Of a DNA stretch of 64,000 nucleotides, positions 37,191-47,240 are shown piece by piece. The translations under genes were made by a program, and so were the position numbers. This DNA is from Bradyrhizobium sp. CSS354. Its GTDB lineage: Bacteria > Pseudomonadota > Alphaproteobacteria > Rhizobiales > Xanthobacteraceae. The notes under the pieces were generated by a model. The model was given only the letters and a program-made list of their open reading frames with translations, ran no database searches and had not been told where the DNA came from. How positions within the stretch are numbered: position 1 is the first letter of the stretch; each line of letters begins with the position of its first letter. Location of the stretch: NCBI RefSeq assembly GCF_029051725.1, contig NZ_JAACFU010000003.1, positions 1-64,000 on the forward strand, in the 5' to 3' direction.

Positions 37191-38138
37191 TTACTTCACC
37201 GCGTCGAAGCACCAGGCCAGAATGCCCTTCTGTGCGTGCAGGCGGTTTTCGGCCTCGTCGAACACGACGGATTGCGGACCGTCGATCACCTCGTCGGTGA
37301 CTTCCTCGCCGCGATGGGCGGGCAGGCAGTGCATGAACAGCGCATCGGGCTTGGCCAGCGACATCAGCTGGGCATTGACCTGATATGGCTTGAGCACGTT
37401 ATGGCGGTGCTCGCCTTCCTTGTCGCCCATCGACACCCAGGTGTCGGTTACGACACAATCGGCGCCGCGCACGGCCGCTTCGGCATCCGTACCGAGCATG
37501 ATCGGCGCGCCGGTCGCCTTGATGAAGTCGCGCATCGCCTTTTTCGGCGCGAGCTCCGGCGGCGTCGCGACATTGAGCTGGAACTTGAAGCGCTCGGCGG
37601 CGTGCGCCCAGGACGCCAGCACGTTGTTGTCGTCGCCGGTCCAGGCCACGGTCCTGCCCTCGATCGGGCCGCGATGTTCCTCATACGTCATGAGGTCGGC
37701 CATCACCTGGCAGGGATGCGAGCGCCGTGTCAGGCCGTTGATGACGGGTACGGTGGCGTTCGCCGCAAGCTCCAGCAGGGCATCGTGATTAAGGATGCGG
37801 ATCATGATGGCATCGACATAGCGCGACAGCACGCGCGCGGTGTCGGCGATGGTCTCGCCGCGGCCGAGCTGCATCTCGGCGCCGGTGAGCATGATGGGCT
37901 CGCCGCCGAGCTGGCGCATGGCGACGTCGAAAGACACCCGCGTCCGTGTCGAGGGGCGCTCGAAGATCATCGCCAGCGTCTTGCCTTCGAGCGGCCTGAC
38001 CGGCTGATGCGCCTTCTGCTTCGCCTTCATCGCGGTGGACGCGGCCAGCATGCGCTTGAGCTCCGACAGCGGCAGCTCGTTGATATCGAGGAAGTGCTTC
38101 GGTGTTTTCTTGGGTGTTTTGTCGGGCGACTTGTTCAT
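37191..38138 (-). CDS. argF: Ornithine carbamoyltransferase
   Basis: A 315-residue cytosolic enzyme that makes citrulline from ornithine and carbamoyl phosphate in arginine synthesis. Carbamoyl-phosphate binding is seen at [21 protein letters not shown] and ornithine-site residues at [12 protein letters not shown]. The catalytic cysteine loop is [12 protein letters not shown]. Its ATG overlaps the stop of argD (TGATG), indicating coupled translation. The first 15 residues are lysine-rich. Confidence 0.97.
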   Translation of the reverse strand: MNKSPDKTPKKTPKHFLDINELPLSELKRMLAASTAMKAKQKAHQPVRPLEGKTLAMIFERPSTRTRVSFDVAMRQLGGEPIMLTGAEMQLGRGETIADTARVLSRYVDAIMIRILNHDALLELAANATVPVINGLTRRSHPCQVMADLMTYEEHRGPIEGRTVAWTGDDNNVLASWAHAAERFKFQLNVATPPELAPKKAMRDFIKATGAPIMLGTDAEAAVRGADCVVTDTWVSMGDKEGEHRHNVLKPYQVNAQLMSLAKPDALFMHCLPAHRGEEVTDEVIDGPQSVVFDEAENRLHAQKGILAWCFDAVK

Positions 38139-39340
38139 CAGCTTGCCGCCCGCTTGTTGCCGGACAACGCCGTGCAGGCGCGCTCGAGCCGCCCGACGCT
38201 GTCCTCGATCTCGGCTTCGGTGACGATCAAAGGAGGCAGGAAACGCACGACATTGTCGCCGGCGCCGACGGTGAGCAGCTTTTCAGCGCGCAAGGCGGCA
38301 ACGAGATCGCCTGAAGGCACCACGGCCTTGATGCCGATCAGGAGGCCCTCGCCGCGCACTTCGCTGACGACATCGCCATGACGGTCGATCACGGAGGCGA
38401 GCTTCTGCTTGAGCAGCAGCGACATCCTCTGCACGTGGTCGAAGAAGCCGGGCTTGAGCATGACGTCGAGCACGGCGTTTGCCGCCGCGATCGCGAGCGG
38501 GTTGCCGCCGAAGGTCGAGCCGTGGGAGCCGGGCCCCATGCCGGCAGCCGCGTCTGCAGTCGCGAGCACCGCGCCGATCGGGAAGCCGCCGCCGAGCGCC
38601 TTAGCCAGCGACATCACGTCGGGGGTGACGCCGGTGCGACGATGCGCGAACAGATCGCCGGTGCGGCCCATGCCGGTCTGCACCTCGTCGAAGGCGAGCA
38701 GCAGGCCCTTGTCGTCGCAGAGCTGGCGCAACGCCCTGAGGAAGGCGGGCGTTGCCGAACGCACGCCGCCCTCGCCCTGGATCGGCTCGATCAGGATGCC
38801 GGCGGTGTGCGGACCGATCGCCTTTTTCACGGCCTCGATATCGCCATGCGCAACCTGGTCGAAGCCCTCCATCGGAGGGCCGAAACCTTCGAGATATTTT
38901 GCCGAACCCGTCGCAGCCAGCGTCGCCAGCGTGCGGCCGTGGAAGGCGCCTTCGAACGTGATGATGCGATAGCGCTCCGGATGCCCGTTGGAGAAGTGAT
39001 GATGGCGGACCAGCTTGATCACACCTTCCAGCGCCTCGGCGCCGGAATTACAGAAGAACACGAAGTCCGCGAAACTTTCATTGCACAGGCGCGCGGCGAG
39101 CTTTTCGCCGTCCGGGCTCTGGAACAGGTTCGACATGTGCCAGAGCTTAGCGGCCTGCTCCTGCAACGCCGCGACCAGCGCCGGATGGGCATGACCGAGC
39201 GCATTCACCGCCACCCCGGAGGTGAAATCGAGATAGCGCTCGCCATTGGTCGCGATCAGCCAGCAGCCTTCGCCACGCTCGAAACCGAGGTCGGACCTGG
39301 CGAAAACGGGGAGCAAATGCGGCGCTACGCTGTTAGTCAT
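38138..39340 (-). CDS. argD: Acetylornithine aminotransferase
   Basis: A 400-residue class III PLP aminotransferase. It converts N-acetylglutamate semialdehyde to N-acetylornithine and may also act in lysine synthesis. The PLP region has [20 protein letters not shown], with the Schiff-base lysine in [38 protein letters not shown] and [16 protein letters not shown] are further landmarks. I chose the ATG at 39340 over an in-frame GTG nine bases upstream. It is coupled to argF. Confidence 0.95.
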   Translation of the reverse strand: MTNSVAPHLLPVFARSDLGFERGEGCWLIATNGERYLDFTSGVAVNALGHAHPALVAALQEQAAKLWHMSNLFQSPDGEKLAARLCNESFADFVFFCNSGAEALEGVIKLVRHHHFSNGHPERYRIITFEGAFHGRTLATLAATGSAKYLEGFGPPMEGFDQVAHGDIEAVKKAIGPHTAGILIEPIQGEGGVRSATPAFLRALRQLCDDKGLLLAFDEVQTGMGRTGDLFAHRRTGVTPDVMSLAKALGGGFPIGAVLATADAAAGMGPGSHGSTFGGNPLAIAAANAVLDVMLKPGFFDHVQRMSLLLKQKLASVIDRHGDVVSEVRGEGLLIGIKAVVPSGDLVAALRAEKLLTVGAGDNVVRFLPPLIVTEAEIEDSVGRLERACTALSGNKRAAS

Positions 39341-39793
39341 GACGATCACTTGAATGTTGCGGACGGTGTGCGTGCATTGCGCAACGCACCATCGACCGGC
39401 CCGGAAAACGAAACGTGCCGCCTCTTGAGGGCGGCACGCACGACTATCTTAGGCCCGGTGAAACCGGTGTCAATGCCGCCCGGAAAGCCTCGCGAAACGC
39501 TGAATCCGTAGTCTTGCGGTGCCGATTTTGCGGGATTTCACCACGGAACATGTGGAAGCGAGTCGGCGGACTCTTGCGCGGGAGTCACGCCATATTGTAG
39601 CGTTTGGATTGTCAGATACGACATCTCGTGCAGTGGTTCTGATCTCTAAGTCCTTATGTACCGGCGTAAACGTTCGGGCGTTCTAGTCACGCCCGGCGAG
39701 CCTTAAGGGATTCTGGCGGCACGGGTTTTTGAAGGCTTAGGCATTCGCTGCGAGGCCCCAGGATGGCTGGCGCGCAGCGAGGGAAAGGGTGCA
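39341..39793. promoter_or_regulatory. gcrA upstream region with five GANTC sites
   Basis: No gene is supported in this 450-base gap between divergent argD and gcrA. It contains five GANTC sequences, the CcrM methylation target, at 39502, 39560, 39569, 39582 and 39709. Three lie within 27 bases. GcrA-class regulators and cell-cycle genes respond to methylation of such sites. No clear CtrA box (TTAA-N7-TTAA) was seen. Confidence 0.55.
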
Positions 39794-40306
39794 ATGACGG
39801 TTTTGACCTGGTCCGATGATCGCGTCGAGCAGCTGAAAAAGCTCTGGGAGGCCGGACTTTCGGCCAGCCAGATCGCGGCGGAGCTCGGCAATGTGACCCG
39901 CAATGCCGTGATCGGCAAAGTGCACAGGCTCGGCCTTTCGGGCCGCGCCAAGAGCCCGTCATCGGCAGCGCCCCGGCCGCGCAAGGCGCGCCCCGCGCAG
40001 CACATGATGCGGGTGAGCCGCCCGATCTCGCGCGGCAACACCGCGCTGGCGCAGGCCTTCGAGGTCGAGGCTGAGCCGGATCCGGTCACCTACGACAACG
40101 TGGTGCCGATGAGCCAGAGGCTGTCGCTGCTGGAATTGAACGAGGCGACCTGCCACTGGCCGGTCGGCGATCCCTCGAGCCCGGACTTCTTCTTCTGCGG
40201 TGGCCGGGCGCTGTCCGGCCTGCCCTATTGCGCCCAGCACTCGCGCGTTGCCTACCAGCCGGCGTCCGATCGGCGCCGCGCACCGGTGAAGCCGGGTCCG
40301 CGGTAA
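39794..40306 (+). CDS. gcrA: GcrA cell cycle regulator
   Basis: A 170-residue GcrA-family protein. The N-terminal DNA-binding part is clear: LTWSDDRVEQLKKLWEAGLS, then ASQIAAELGNVTRNAVIGKVHRLGLSGR. A proline/arginine-rich linker leads to the C-terminal sigma-70-contacting domain (LLELNEATCHWPVGDPSSPDFFFCGGRALSGLPYCAQHSRVAY). GcrA works with sigma-70 at promoters carrying methylated GANTC sites and controls cell-cycle genes in alphaproteobacteria. It is monocistronic and converges on phoB. Confidence 0.96.
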   Translation: MTVLTWSDDRVEQLKKLWEAGLSASQIAAELGNVTRNAVIGKVHRLGLSGRAKSPSSAAPRPRKARPAQHMMRVSRPISRGNTALAQAFEVEAEPDPVTYDNVVPMSQRLSLLELNEATCHWPVGDPSSPDFFFCGGRALSGLPYCAQHSRVAYQPASDRRRAPVKPGPR

Positions 40307-40357
40307 GTCAGTTTCGATTTCACGAGCCGTGACGCGATGACGGCTCAAAAATAATGA

Positions 40358-40482
40358 ATGTCGTCCCGGCGAAGGCCGGGACCCATACTCCGAGCACGTA
40401 GTTGTTGTGCGAAAGGGTAACTCCGAGTCTTCGCCAAACCGCGCCCTGTGGTTATGGATCCCGGCCTTCGCCGGGACGACAT
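40358..40482. repeat. MITE-like element, family A copy 2
   Basis: A 125 bp element with ends TGTCGTCCCGGCGAAGGCC and its reverse complement. Read on the minus strand, its interior gives CATAACCACAGGG, GGTTTGGCGAAGAC, TCGGAGTTA and finally GTATGGG, matching copy 1 in opposite orientation. It lies between convergent gcrA and phoB. Confidence 0.85.
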
Positions 40483-40537
40483 CGGAGATTGTGGCGGCAG
40501 CGCTAGATCACCTGCCAACATCACACCGCAAAATCTC

Positions 40538-41245
40538 CTACACCTGCTCCGCCTTGGCAAACCGATCATCCAGCGCGTAGCCGGCGCCGCGGACGGTGCG
40601 GATCGGGTCCTGCTCGCGGCCGAGATTGAGCAGCTTGCGCAGGCGGCCGATATGTACGTCGACGGTCCGCTCGTCGATATAGATGTCGCGGCCCCAGACG
40701 CTGTCGAGCAATTGCTCGCGCGAGAACACCCGGCCCGGATGCTCCAGGAAGAACTCCAGCAGGCGATATTCGGTCGGACCGAGATCGATCGGCCGACCCG
40801 AGCGCGCCACGCGGCGCTTGTCGCGGTCGAGCTCGATGTCGCCAAAAGCAAGTACGGTGGCGAGCCGCTCGGGGCTCGCGCGCCGCAGCAGGCCTTTCAC
40901 GCGCGCCAGCAGCTCCGGCACCGAGAACGGCTTGACGATGTAATCGTCGGCGCCGGTCGCAAGACCCCGCACCCGCTCGCTCTCCTCGCCGCGCGCGGTG
41001 AGCATGATGATCGGGAGCTGCTTGGTCTCGGGACGGGTGCGAAGCCGCCGGCACAATTCGATGCCTGACAGGCCCGGCAGCATCCAGTCGAGCACGATCA
41101 GATCGGGGATGTGCTCCTTGAGGCGGGTGTCGGCGTCGTCGCCGCGCATCACCGTCTCGACGTCATAGCCATCGCCTTCGAGGTTGTAGCGGAGAAGCTC
41201 CGTCAGAGCTTCCTCGTCCTCAACCACCATAATGCGTGCGCCCAT
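40538..41245 (-). CDS. phoB: Phosphate regulon response regulator PhoB
   Basis: A 235-residue OmpR-family response regulator. The receiver domain has the acidic pocket VVEDEE and phospho-acceptor Asp53 in LIVLDWMLPGLSG. The C-terminal winged helix has LLEFFLEHPGRVFSREQLLD and ERTVDVHIGRLRKLL. Phosphorylated by PhoR under phosphate limitation, it binds Pho boxes. It is the last gene of the phoR-pst-phoU-phoB run, 22 bases after phoU. Confidence 0.97.
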   Translation of the reverse strand: MGARIMVVEDEEALTELLRYNLEGDGYDVETVMRGDDADTRLKEHIPDLIVLDWMLPGLSGIELCRRLRTRPETKQLPIIMLTARGEESERVRGLATGADDYIVKPFSVPELLARVKGLLRRASPERLATVLAFGDIELDRDKRRVARSGRPIDLGPTEYRLLEFFLEHPGRVFSREQLLDSVWGRDIYIDERTVDVHIGRLRKLLNLGREQDPIRTVRGAGYALDDRFAKAEQV

Positions 41246-41267
41246 CGGGTCGTCGCTCCTTAAGTCT

Positions 41268-41984
41268 TCAGGTGTTCGGTACCGTGTTGGCGAAGGTCGT
41301 CATGTCGCCCTTCGGCCGCTTGTCGGTGATCGCCTGGCCCTCGATCATGTAGAACACGGTCTCGGCGATGTTGGTGGCGTGGTCGCCGATCCGCTCGATG
41401 TTCTTGGCGCAGAACATCAGGTGAATACAGAACGAGATGTTGCGCGGATCCTCCATCATGTAGGTGAGGAGCTCGCGGAACAGTGAGGTGCAGATGGCAT
41501 CGACCTCCTCGTCGCCCTTCCACACCGCCATCGCCGCCGGCAGATCATGCGCGGCATAGGCGTCCAGCACCGACTTGACCTGCTGCTGCACGAGGTCGGT
41601 CATGTGCTCGAGGCCGCGGAACAGCTTGAGCGGATGGAAGTCCGTCTCCAGCGCCGCGACGCGCTTGCCCATGTTCTTGGCGAGGTCGCCGATGCGCTCG
41701 AGATCGGTCGCGACGCGCATGGCGCCGACGATCTCGCGCAAATCGACCGCCATCGGCTGACGGCGGGCGATAGTGAGCACCGCACGCTCCTCGATGCGCT
41801 TCTGCAGCGCGTCGAGCTCGGTGTCGATGGCGACGACGCGCTGGCCGAGCGGGACGTCGCGGCGGATCAGCGCGTCGACGGACTCGACGATCATGCGCTC
41901 GGCGATGCCACCCATCTCGGCGACCAGGCGGGTGAGTTCCTGGAGGTCGGTATCGAAGGCCTTTGCGGTATGTTCAGAACCCAT
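41268..41984 (-). CDS. phoU: Phosphate transport system regulator PhoU
   Basis: A 238-residue all-helical protein with the two PhoU repeats. Each has the E/DxxxD-type metal-binding pattern, as in MRVATDLERIGDLAKNMGKRV and LMFCAKNIERIGDHATNIAE. PhoU links the Pst transporter to PhoR and dampens signalling when phosphate is abundant. It is 10 bases downstream of pstB and shortly upstream of phoB, the usual order. Confidence 0.96.
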   Translation of the reverse strand: MGSEHTAKAFDTDLQELTRLVAEMGGIAERMIVESVDALIRRDVPLGQRVVAIDTELDALQKRIEERAVLTIARRQPMAVDLREIVGAMRVATDLERIGDLAKNMGKRVAALETDFHPLKLFRGLEHMTDLVQQQVKSVLDAYAAHDLPAAMAVWKGDEEVDAICTSLFRELLTYMMEDPRNISFCIHLMFCAKNIERIGDHATNIAETVFYMIEGQAITDKRPKGDMTTFANTVPNT

Positions 41985-41994
41985 GTCGCGTCTC

Positions 41995-42816
41995 CTAGCC
42001 GAACCGGCCGGTGATGTAATCCTGCGTGCGCCGGTCGGTCGGCGACGTGAAGATCTTGCTGGTGTCGTCGAACTCGATCAGCTCGCCGAGATACATGAAG
42101 GCGGTCTTGTCGGAGACGCGCGCCGCCTGCTGCATGTTGTGAGTGACGATCGCGATCGTGTAATCCTCGGACAGCTCCTGGATCAGCTCCTCGACCTTGG
42201 CGGTCGAGATCGGGTCGAGCGCCGAACAGGGCTCGTCGAACAGGATCACCTCGGGCCGCACTGCGACGGTGCGGGCGATGCAGAGGCGCTGCTGCTGACC
42301 GCCGGAGAGCGACAGGCCGGAGGCGTTGAGCTTGTCCTTGACCTCGTTCCACAGCGCGCCGCCGCGCAGCGCCTTCTCGACGCGGCCGTCCATCTCGGAC
42401 TTCGATATCTTCTCATAGAGACGGATGCCGAACGCGATGTTCTCGTAGATCGTCATCGGGAACGGCGTCGGCTTCTGGAACACCATGCCGACGCGGGCGC
42501 GCAGCAAATTGAGGTCCAGCTTGCCGTCCAGGATGTTGGTCTGATCGAGCATGAGCTGACCGGTGGCGCGCTGGCCGGGATAGAGGTCGTACATCCGGTT
42601 GAAGATGCGCAGCAGGGTCGACTTGCCGCAGCCCGACGGGCCGATGAACGCCGTGACGCGGTTGGCGCCGAGCGTCAGGTTGATGTTCTTCAGCGCGTGG
42701 TGCTCGCCGTAATAGAAATTCAGGTTGCGTACGGTCACCTTGGGCGGCGCCTCCGGCAGCACCGGCGCGTGGGGCAGCCCACCGGCCGCGCTCATCGATA
42801 CGGAAAGATCACTCAT
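41995..42816 (-). CDS. pstB: Phosphate ABC transporter ATP-binding protein PstB
   Basis: A 273-residue ATPase. It has Walker [12 protein letters not shown], the signature [19 protein letters not shown] and Walker [15 protein letters not shown]. The region [21 protein letters not shown] is characteristic of PstB. It energises phosphate uptake through PstA/PstC. Its start overlaps the pstA stop by four bases (ATGA). Confidence 0.97.
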   Translation of the reverse strand: MSDLSVSMSAAGGLPHAPVLPEAPPKVTVRNLNFYYGEHHALKNINLTLGANRVTAFIGPSGCGKSTLLRIFNRMYDLYPGQRATGQLMLDQTNILDGKLDLNLLRARVGMVFQKPTPFPMTIYENIAFGIRLYEKISKSEMDGRVEKALRGGALWNEVKDKLNASGLSLSGGQQQRLCIARTVAVRPEVILFDEPCSALDPISTAKVEELIQELSEDYTIAIVTHNMQQAARVSDKTAFMYLGELIEFDDTSKIFTSPTDRRTQDYITGRFG

Positions 42817-43658
42817 TTTGCGGTCCTCTCGGCGCCAAGGATGCGCGCGCCAATATTAAGGGCAAGAACGGTCAGGGTGATGAGCAGCGCCCCGCTCCAG
42901 GCCAACTGCTTCCAGTAGACATAGGGGCTCTGCACGAAGTTGTTGATGGTGACCGGCAGGTTCGCCATCGTCTTGTTCAGGCCGAGGCTGAAGAACTGGT
43001 TCGACAGCGCGGTGAACAGCAGCGGCGCGGTCTCACCGGCGACGCGGGCGGTCGCGAGCAGCACGCCCGTGATGAGACCCGATCGGGCAGCACGATAAGC
43101 GATCCGCTTGATCACCAGCGAACGCGGTAGGCCGAGCGCCGAGGCCGCCTCACGCAACGCGTTCGGCACCAGCAGCAGCATGTCCTCGGTCGTGCGCAGC
43201 ACCACCGGGATCACGATGACCGCGAGCGCGAGCGAGCCTGCGATCGCCGAGAAGCCGCGCATCGGCACCACCACCGCGCCGTAGATGAACAGGCCGATGA
43301 TGATCGAGGGCGCCGAGAGCAGGATGTCGTTGATGAAGCGGATCACCGAGGTCAGCCGGTCATTGCGGCCGTATTCGGCAAGATAAGTGCCGGCGAACAT
43401 GCCAAGCGGCGCGCCGATGCCGACGCCGATCACGGTCATGATCAGCGAGCCGACGATGGCGTTGAGCAGACCGCCCTCGTTCGATCCCGGTGGCGGCGTG
43501 TTCTCGGTGAACAGCTGGACATTGAGTCCCGCCACTCCGTTGTACAGCAGCGTGATCAGGATCAGCGCGAGCCAGGTGACGCCGAAGGCGGTCGCGGCGA
43601 TGCAGAGCCCGCGGACGACGATGTCCTTGCGGCGGCGGCTTGAATAGATCGGGTTCAT
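42813..43658 (-). CDS. pstA: Phosphate ABC transporter permease PstA
   Basis: A 281-residue inner-membrane permease with about six helices. It shows the binding-protein-dependent transport coupling motif at [49 protein letters not shown] and [16 protein letters not shown] are typical of PstA. It begins four bases after the pstC stop and overlaps pstB. Confidence 0.96.
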   Translation of the reverse strand: MNPIYSSRRRKDIVVRGLCIAATAFGVTWLALILITLLYNGVAGLNVQLFTENTPPPGSNEGGLLNAIVGSLIMTVIGVGIGAPLGMFAGTYLAEYGRNDRLTSVIRFINDILLSAPSIIIGLFIYGAVVVPMRGFSAIAGSLALAVIVIPVVLRTTEDMLLLVPNALREAASALGLPRSLVIKRIAYRAARSGLITGVLLATARVAGETAPLLFTALSNQFFSLGLNKTMANLPVTINNFVQSPYVYWKQLAWSGALLITLTVLALNIGARILGAERTAK

Positions 43659-43662
43659 GGCG

Positions 43663-44652
43663 CTAGTTCCCCGCCTTCTTTTCCAGCCGCATCAGCATCA
43701 GCCGCGCCGCTGCGAGCACGAAGAACGTCAGTACGAACAGCAGCAGGCCGAGCAGGATGAGGCCGGACTGGTGCAGGCCGTCGCTCTCCGCGAACTCGGA
43801 TGCGATCGCCGCCGAGATCGTGGTGCCGGGGGCGAAGATCGACGACGAGATCCGGAACGAGTTGCCGATGATGAAGGTCACCGCCATGGTCTCGCCGAGC
43901 GCGCGGCCCAGCGCCAGCATGACGCCGCCGATGACGCCGACGCGGGTGTAGGGGATCACCACGCTGCGGACGACTTCCCAGGTGGTGCAGCCGACGCCGT
44001 AGGCGGCTTCCTTCAGGACCGGAGGCACCGTCTTGAACACGTCGACCGAAATCGAGGTGATGAAGGGCAGCACCATGATGGCAAGGATCAGCGCGGCATT
44101 GAACAGGCTGAGATAGGATGGGGGACCCGCGAAGATCGCGCCCAGCACGGGCACGCCGTCGAAGATCTTGATCATGAAGGGCTGGAACGTGTTGGCCAGG
44201 AACGGACCCAACACGAAGAAGCCCCACATGCCGTAGATGATCGAAGGGATGCCGGCGAGCAGCTCGATCGCCATGCCGATCGGGCGGCGCAGCCATTGCG
44301 GGCACAGCTCGGTGAGGAAGATGGCAATGCCGAGACCCACGGGAATGGCGATCAGCATCGCGATGAAGGAGGTGACGAGCGTGCCGTACATCGGTCCGAG
44401 CGCGCCGAGCACCGGCGGATCGGCGGACGGCGCCCAGCGCTGCGTCCACAGGAACGAGACCCCGAATTCCTTCATCGCCGGGAAGGCGCCGACGATCAGC
44501 GAAATGATGATGCCGCCGAGGATCAGAAGCACCGAGATCGCGGAGAGCCGCGTGATCCAGTAGAAGGTGACGTCGCCGAGCTTGAACGCGCTCAAGGCCT
44601 TGGCGCGATCATACGGTCCGGCGTCGTCGATTACATCGCTCTGAACGGCCAT
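43663..44652 (-). CDS. pstC: Phosphate ABC transporter permease PstC
   Basis: A 329-residue inner-membrane permease, partner of PstA. It has about six to seven helices and [19 protein letters not shown]. The coupling loop is [27 protein letters not shown], followed by [20 protein letters not shown]. The ATG at 44652 is chosen over an upstream TTG. It follows pstS by about 100 bases; that gap is a likely site for message processing, since pstS usually needs higher expression. Confidence 0.96.
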   Translation of the reverse strand: MAVQSDVIDDAGPYDRAKALSAFKLGDVTFYWITRLSAISVLLILGGIIISLIVGAFPAMKEFGVSFLWTQRWAPSADPPVLGALGPMYGTLVTSFIAMLIAIPVGLGIAIFLTELCPQWLRRPIGMAIELLAGIPSIIYGMWGFFVLGPFLANTFQPFMIKIFDGVPVLGAIFAGPPSYLSLFNAALILAIMVLPFITSISVDVFKTVPPVLKEAAYGVGCTTWEVVRSVVIPYTRVGVIGGVMLALGRALGETMAVTFIIGNSFRISSSIFAPGTTISAAIASEFAESDGLHQSGLILLGLLLFVLTFFVLAAARLMLMRLEKKAGN

Positions 44653-44750
44653 CTCTGCCACGCCGATCCCCTGTTCCAAATAGTATACGTTTTTTGTTGG
44701 TCCGTGCCCCGGATGCGGCGCAGCGCATCCGGGGCACGAGCGTCGCGAAC

Positions 44751-45764
44751 CTAGCTCTTGATTTCGGCAGCCCAGGTCTTCTCGATCAGCTGAACGACCG
44801 GGTCCGGCATCGGGATGTAGTCGAGCTCTTCAGCCGCCTTGCCGCCGCTCTTGAAAGCCCAGCGGAAGAACTTGATCGCTTCCTGCGAGGCCGCCTTGTC
44901 GGTGGCATCCTTGTGCATGAGGATGAAGGTCGCCGCCGTGATCGGCCAGGACTTCTCGCCGGGCTGGTCGGTCAGGATGACGTAGTAGCCGGGAGCCTTG
45001 GCCCAGTCGGCGTTGGAGGCGGCCGCCTGGAAGGCTTCGACGGTGGGCTGCACCGGCTTGCCGGCCTTGTTGACGAGACCGGTGTAGGTCAGCTTGTTCT
45101 GCTTGGCATAGGCGTACTCGACATAGCCGATCGAGTTCTTGGTCTGGCTGATGTTGCCGGACACGCCTTCGTTACCCTTGGCGCCGACGCCGACCGGCCA
45201 CTCGACGGCAGTACCTTCACCCACCTTGCTCTTCCAGTCCGCGCTGGCCTTGGCGAGGTAGTTGGTGAAGTTGAAGGTGGTGCCCGAACCGTCCGAACGG
45301 CGGACCACGGTGATGGCTTCCGAGGGCAGCTTCACGTTCGGGTTCAGCTTCTTGATCGCGGCGTCGTCCCATTTGGTGATCTTGCCGAGATAGATGCTGG
45401 CCAGCGTCTCGCCGTCGAACACCATCTCACCGGGCTTCACGCCCTCGATGTTGACGACGGGAACGATGGCGCCCATCACCATCGGCCACTGGACGAGGCC
45501 GTCCTTCTCGAGCTGCTCGGCCTTGAGCGGCGCGTCGCTGGCGCCGAAGGTCACGGTCTTGGCCTGGATCTGCTTGATGCCGCCGCCGGAGCCGATCGAC
45601 TGGTAGTTCAGACCGTTGCCGGTCTCCTTCTTGTAGGCGTCGGCCCATTTGGAATAGATCGGGAACGGGAACGTCGCGCCGGCTCCGGTGATATCGGCAG
45701 CAAAGGCCGCCGTCGTCGATGCGGCGACCATGCCAGCAGCGACGAGTGTTTTGAGGAAATTCAT
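44751..45764 (-). CDS. pstS: Phosphate-binding protein PstS
   Basis: A 337-residue periplasmic phosphate-binding protein. The signal peptide is [22 protein letters not shown], with the mature start at [18 protein letters not shown]. Phosphate-site segments include [23 protein letters not shown] and [18 protein letters not shown]. The ATG at 45764 has GGAG at seven bases. A Pho box lies about 100 bases upstream. It is the first pst gene downstream of phoR. Confidence 0.97.
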   Translation of the reverse strand: MNFLKTLVAAGMVAASTTAAFAADITGAGATFPFPIYSKWADAYKKETGNGLNYQSIGSGGGIKQIQAKTVTFGASDAPLKAEQLEKDGLVQWPMVMGAIVPVVNIEGVKPGEMVFDGETLASIYLGKITKWDDAAIKKLNPNVKLPSEAITVVRRSDGSGTTFNFTNYLAKASADWKSKVGEGTAVEWPVGVGAKGNEGVSGNISQTKNSIGYVEYAYAKQNKLTYTGLVNKAGKPVQPTVEAFQAAASNADWAKAPGYYVILTDQPGEKSWPITAATFILMHKDATDKAASQEAIKFFRWAFKSGGKAAEELDYIPMPDPVVQLIEKTWAAEIKS

Positions 45765-45863
45765 GCTGGTCTCCATACAGGGGAGCGAAGCGCCATCCGC
45801 GCCCGATCGCGCTCCCCGTGCCGCCCCTTTAGGAGCGGACAGCTGAGCTTTTACGAAGGTTTG

Positions 45864-45881
45864 GTGACAGTCGGATGACAG
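45864..45881 (-). promoter_or_regulatory. Pho box upstream of pstS
   Basis: On the minus strand the sequence reads CTGTCAT, four bases, CTGTCAC. This is the tandem repeat with 11-base period recognised by PhoB. It lies about 100 bases before the pstS start codon and 27 bases past the phoR stop, so pstS has its own phosphate-controlled promoter. Confidence 0.88.
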
Positions 45882-45907
45882 TGTTAAGCAGCTGAAATCG
45901 CTGGAAT

Positions 45908-47224
45908 TTAGCTCAGAGCCGCGGGCTTGCCCTGGGGAAAACAGGCGGTGAAAATGGCGCCCTGTTTGGGCACGCTTTCGATCAAAAGCCGGCCGCGGTG
46001 GCGGTTAAGGATATGTTTCACCAGCGATAATCCGAGGCCCGTGCCGCCCTGCGAGCGGCTGTCGCCGACATCGACCCGGTAGAAGCGCTCGGTCAGCCGC
46101 GGCAGGTGCTCCGGCGCGATGCCGGGGCCGAAATCCCGGACCAGGACCCGGATTTCCTGAGTTCCATCAGGGGCGGCGCCTGATATCAGCGACACGATGA
46201 CGCGACCGCCCGAAGCGCCGTATTTGAGCGCGTTCTCGATCAAATTCTCGAACAGGCGGAGCAGCTCCTCGCGGTCCCCCGCGATCAGCACCGGGCTCTC
46301 GGGGAGCTGGGTCTCGACCTCGACCTGGCGCTCCCGCGCCAGCGGCTCGAGCCCATCGGCGACCTGCAAGATGATCGGCAGCAGGTCGACCAGGGTGTCG
46401 GGCCTAACATGAGCCGACAGCTCCACCCGCGACAGCGACAGCAGATCGTCGATCAGGCGCGCCATGCGGGTCGCCTGGTTGTGCATGATGCCGAGGAAGC
46501 GCTCGCGCGCCTTGGGATCGTCCTTGGCCTGGCCCTGGAGCGTGTCGATGAATCCGGACAGCGCGGCCAGCGGCGTGCGCAGCTCGTGGCTGGCATTGGC
46601 GACGAAGTCGGCTCGCATCTCCTCGACCCGGCGCAGCGGCGTCTGGTCGTGGAAGGTCATCAGCATGCATTTGTCGGCGCCGCCGAAGGTGGTGGGCACC
46701 GGCACCGGCGTGATGGTCAGCTCCATCCAGCGATCGACCGGGACATGGTCGAGATAGGTCGCGCGCCGCGGCTCGGTGGTCGCGATCGACTCGCGGAGCG
46801 CCGTGATGATCTCGGGCGAACGCAGCGCGAACTGGGCGAGCTCATTCCGGCGTAGCGCCGGCGCGAGCTGGGCGGCCGCGGCGTTGAGATGGATGACTCG
46901 GCCGGCGCGGTCGAGCAACACCGCGGGATCGGGCATGCCGGCGACCACCGCGGCCACTGCCGCGCTCTCGACTGGGTTGACGCGGCGGGTCTCTTCGCGG
47001 GAGGCGGCGGTATCGTGCAGGCGCCACGGGATCAGCGCCGCGGCCGCGATGCAAAGAAACACCGCAATCGCATGCAGCGCCAGCAATTCGCCCAGCGAGA
47101 CCACCACCGACAGCGCCAGCGCCGCAGCGATCAGGATGACGGTCGAGTGCCGCAGCCGGTCGGACCAGGGCTGGGAGGAGGGAGAAGATGGGGCGTCGAT
47201 CGCCATCGGGGCGGGCTTCTCCAA
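45908..47224 (-). CDS. phoR: Phosphate regulon sensor histidine kinase PhoR
   Basis: A 438-residue membrane kinase. Two hydrophobic helices lie at about residues 28-68. A PAS domain follows at about 95-200 ([24 protein letters not shown]). The phospho-acceptor His213 is in [19 protein letters not shown]. The ATPase domain has the N box [31 protein letters not shown] and [15 protein letters not shown]. It phosphorylates PhoB when phosphate is scarce. A Met at residue 7 is an alternative start. Confidence 0.95.
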   Translation of the reverse strand: MEKPAPMAIDAPSSPSSQPWSDRLRHSTVILIAAALALSVVVSLGELLALHAIAVFLCIAAAALIPWRLHDTAASREETRRVNPVESAAVAAVVAGMPDPAVLLDRAGRVIHLNAAAAQLAPALRRNELAQFALRSPEIITALRESIATTEPRRATYLDHVPVDRWMELTITPVPVPTTFGGADKCMLMTFHDQTPLRRVEEMRADFVANASHELRTPLAALSGFIDTLQGQAKDDPKARERFLGIMHNQATRMARLIDDLLSLSRVELSAHVRPDTLVDLLPIILQVADGLEPLARERQVEVETQLPESPVLIAGDREELLRLFENLIENALKYGASGGRVIVSLISGAAPDGTQEIRVLVRDFGPGIAPEHLPRLTERFYRVDVGDSRSQGGTGLGLSLVKHILNRHRGRLLIESVPKQGAIFTACFPQGKPAALS

Positions 47225-47240
47225 AAGGATCTTGCGCCGG

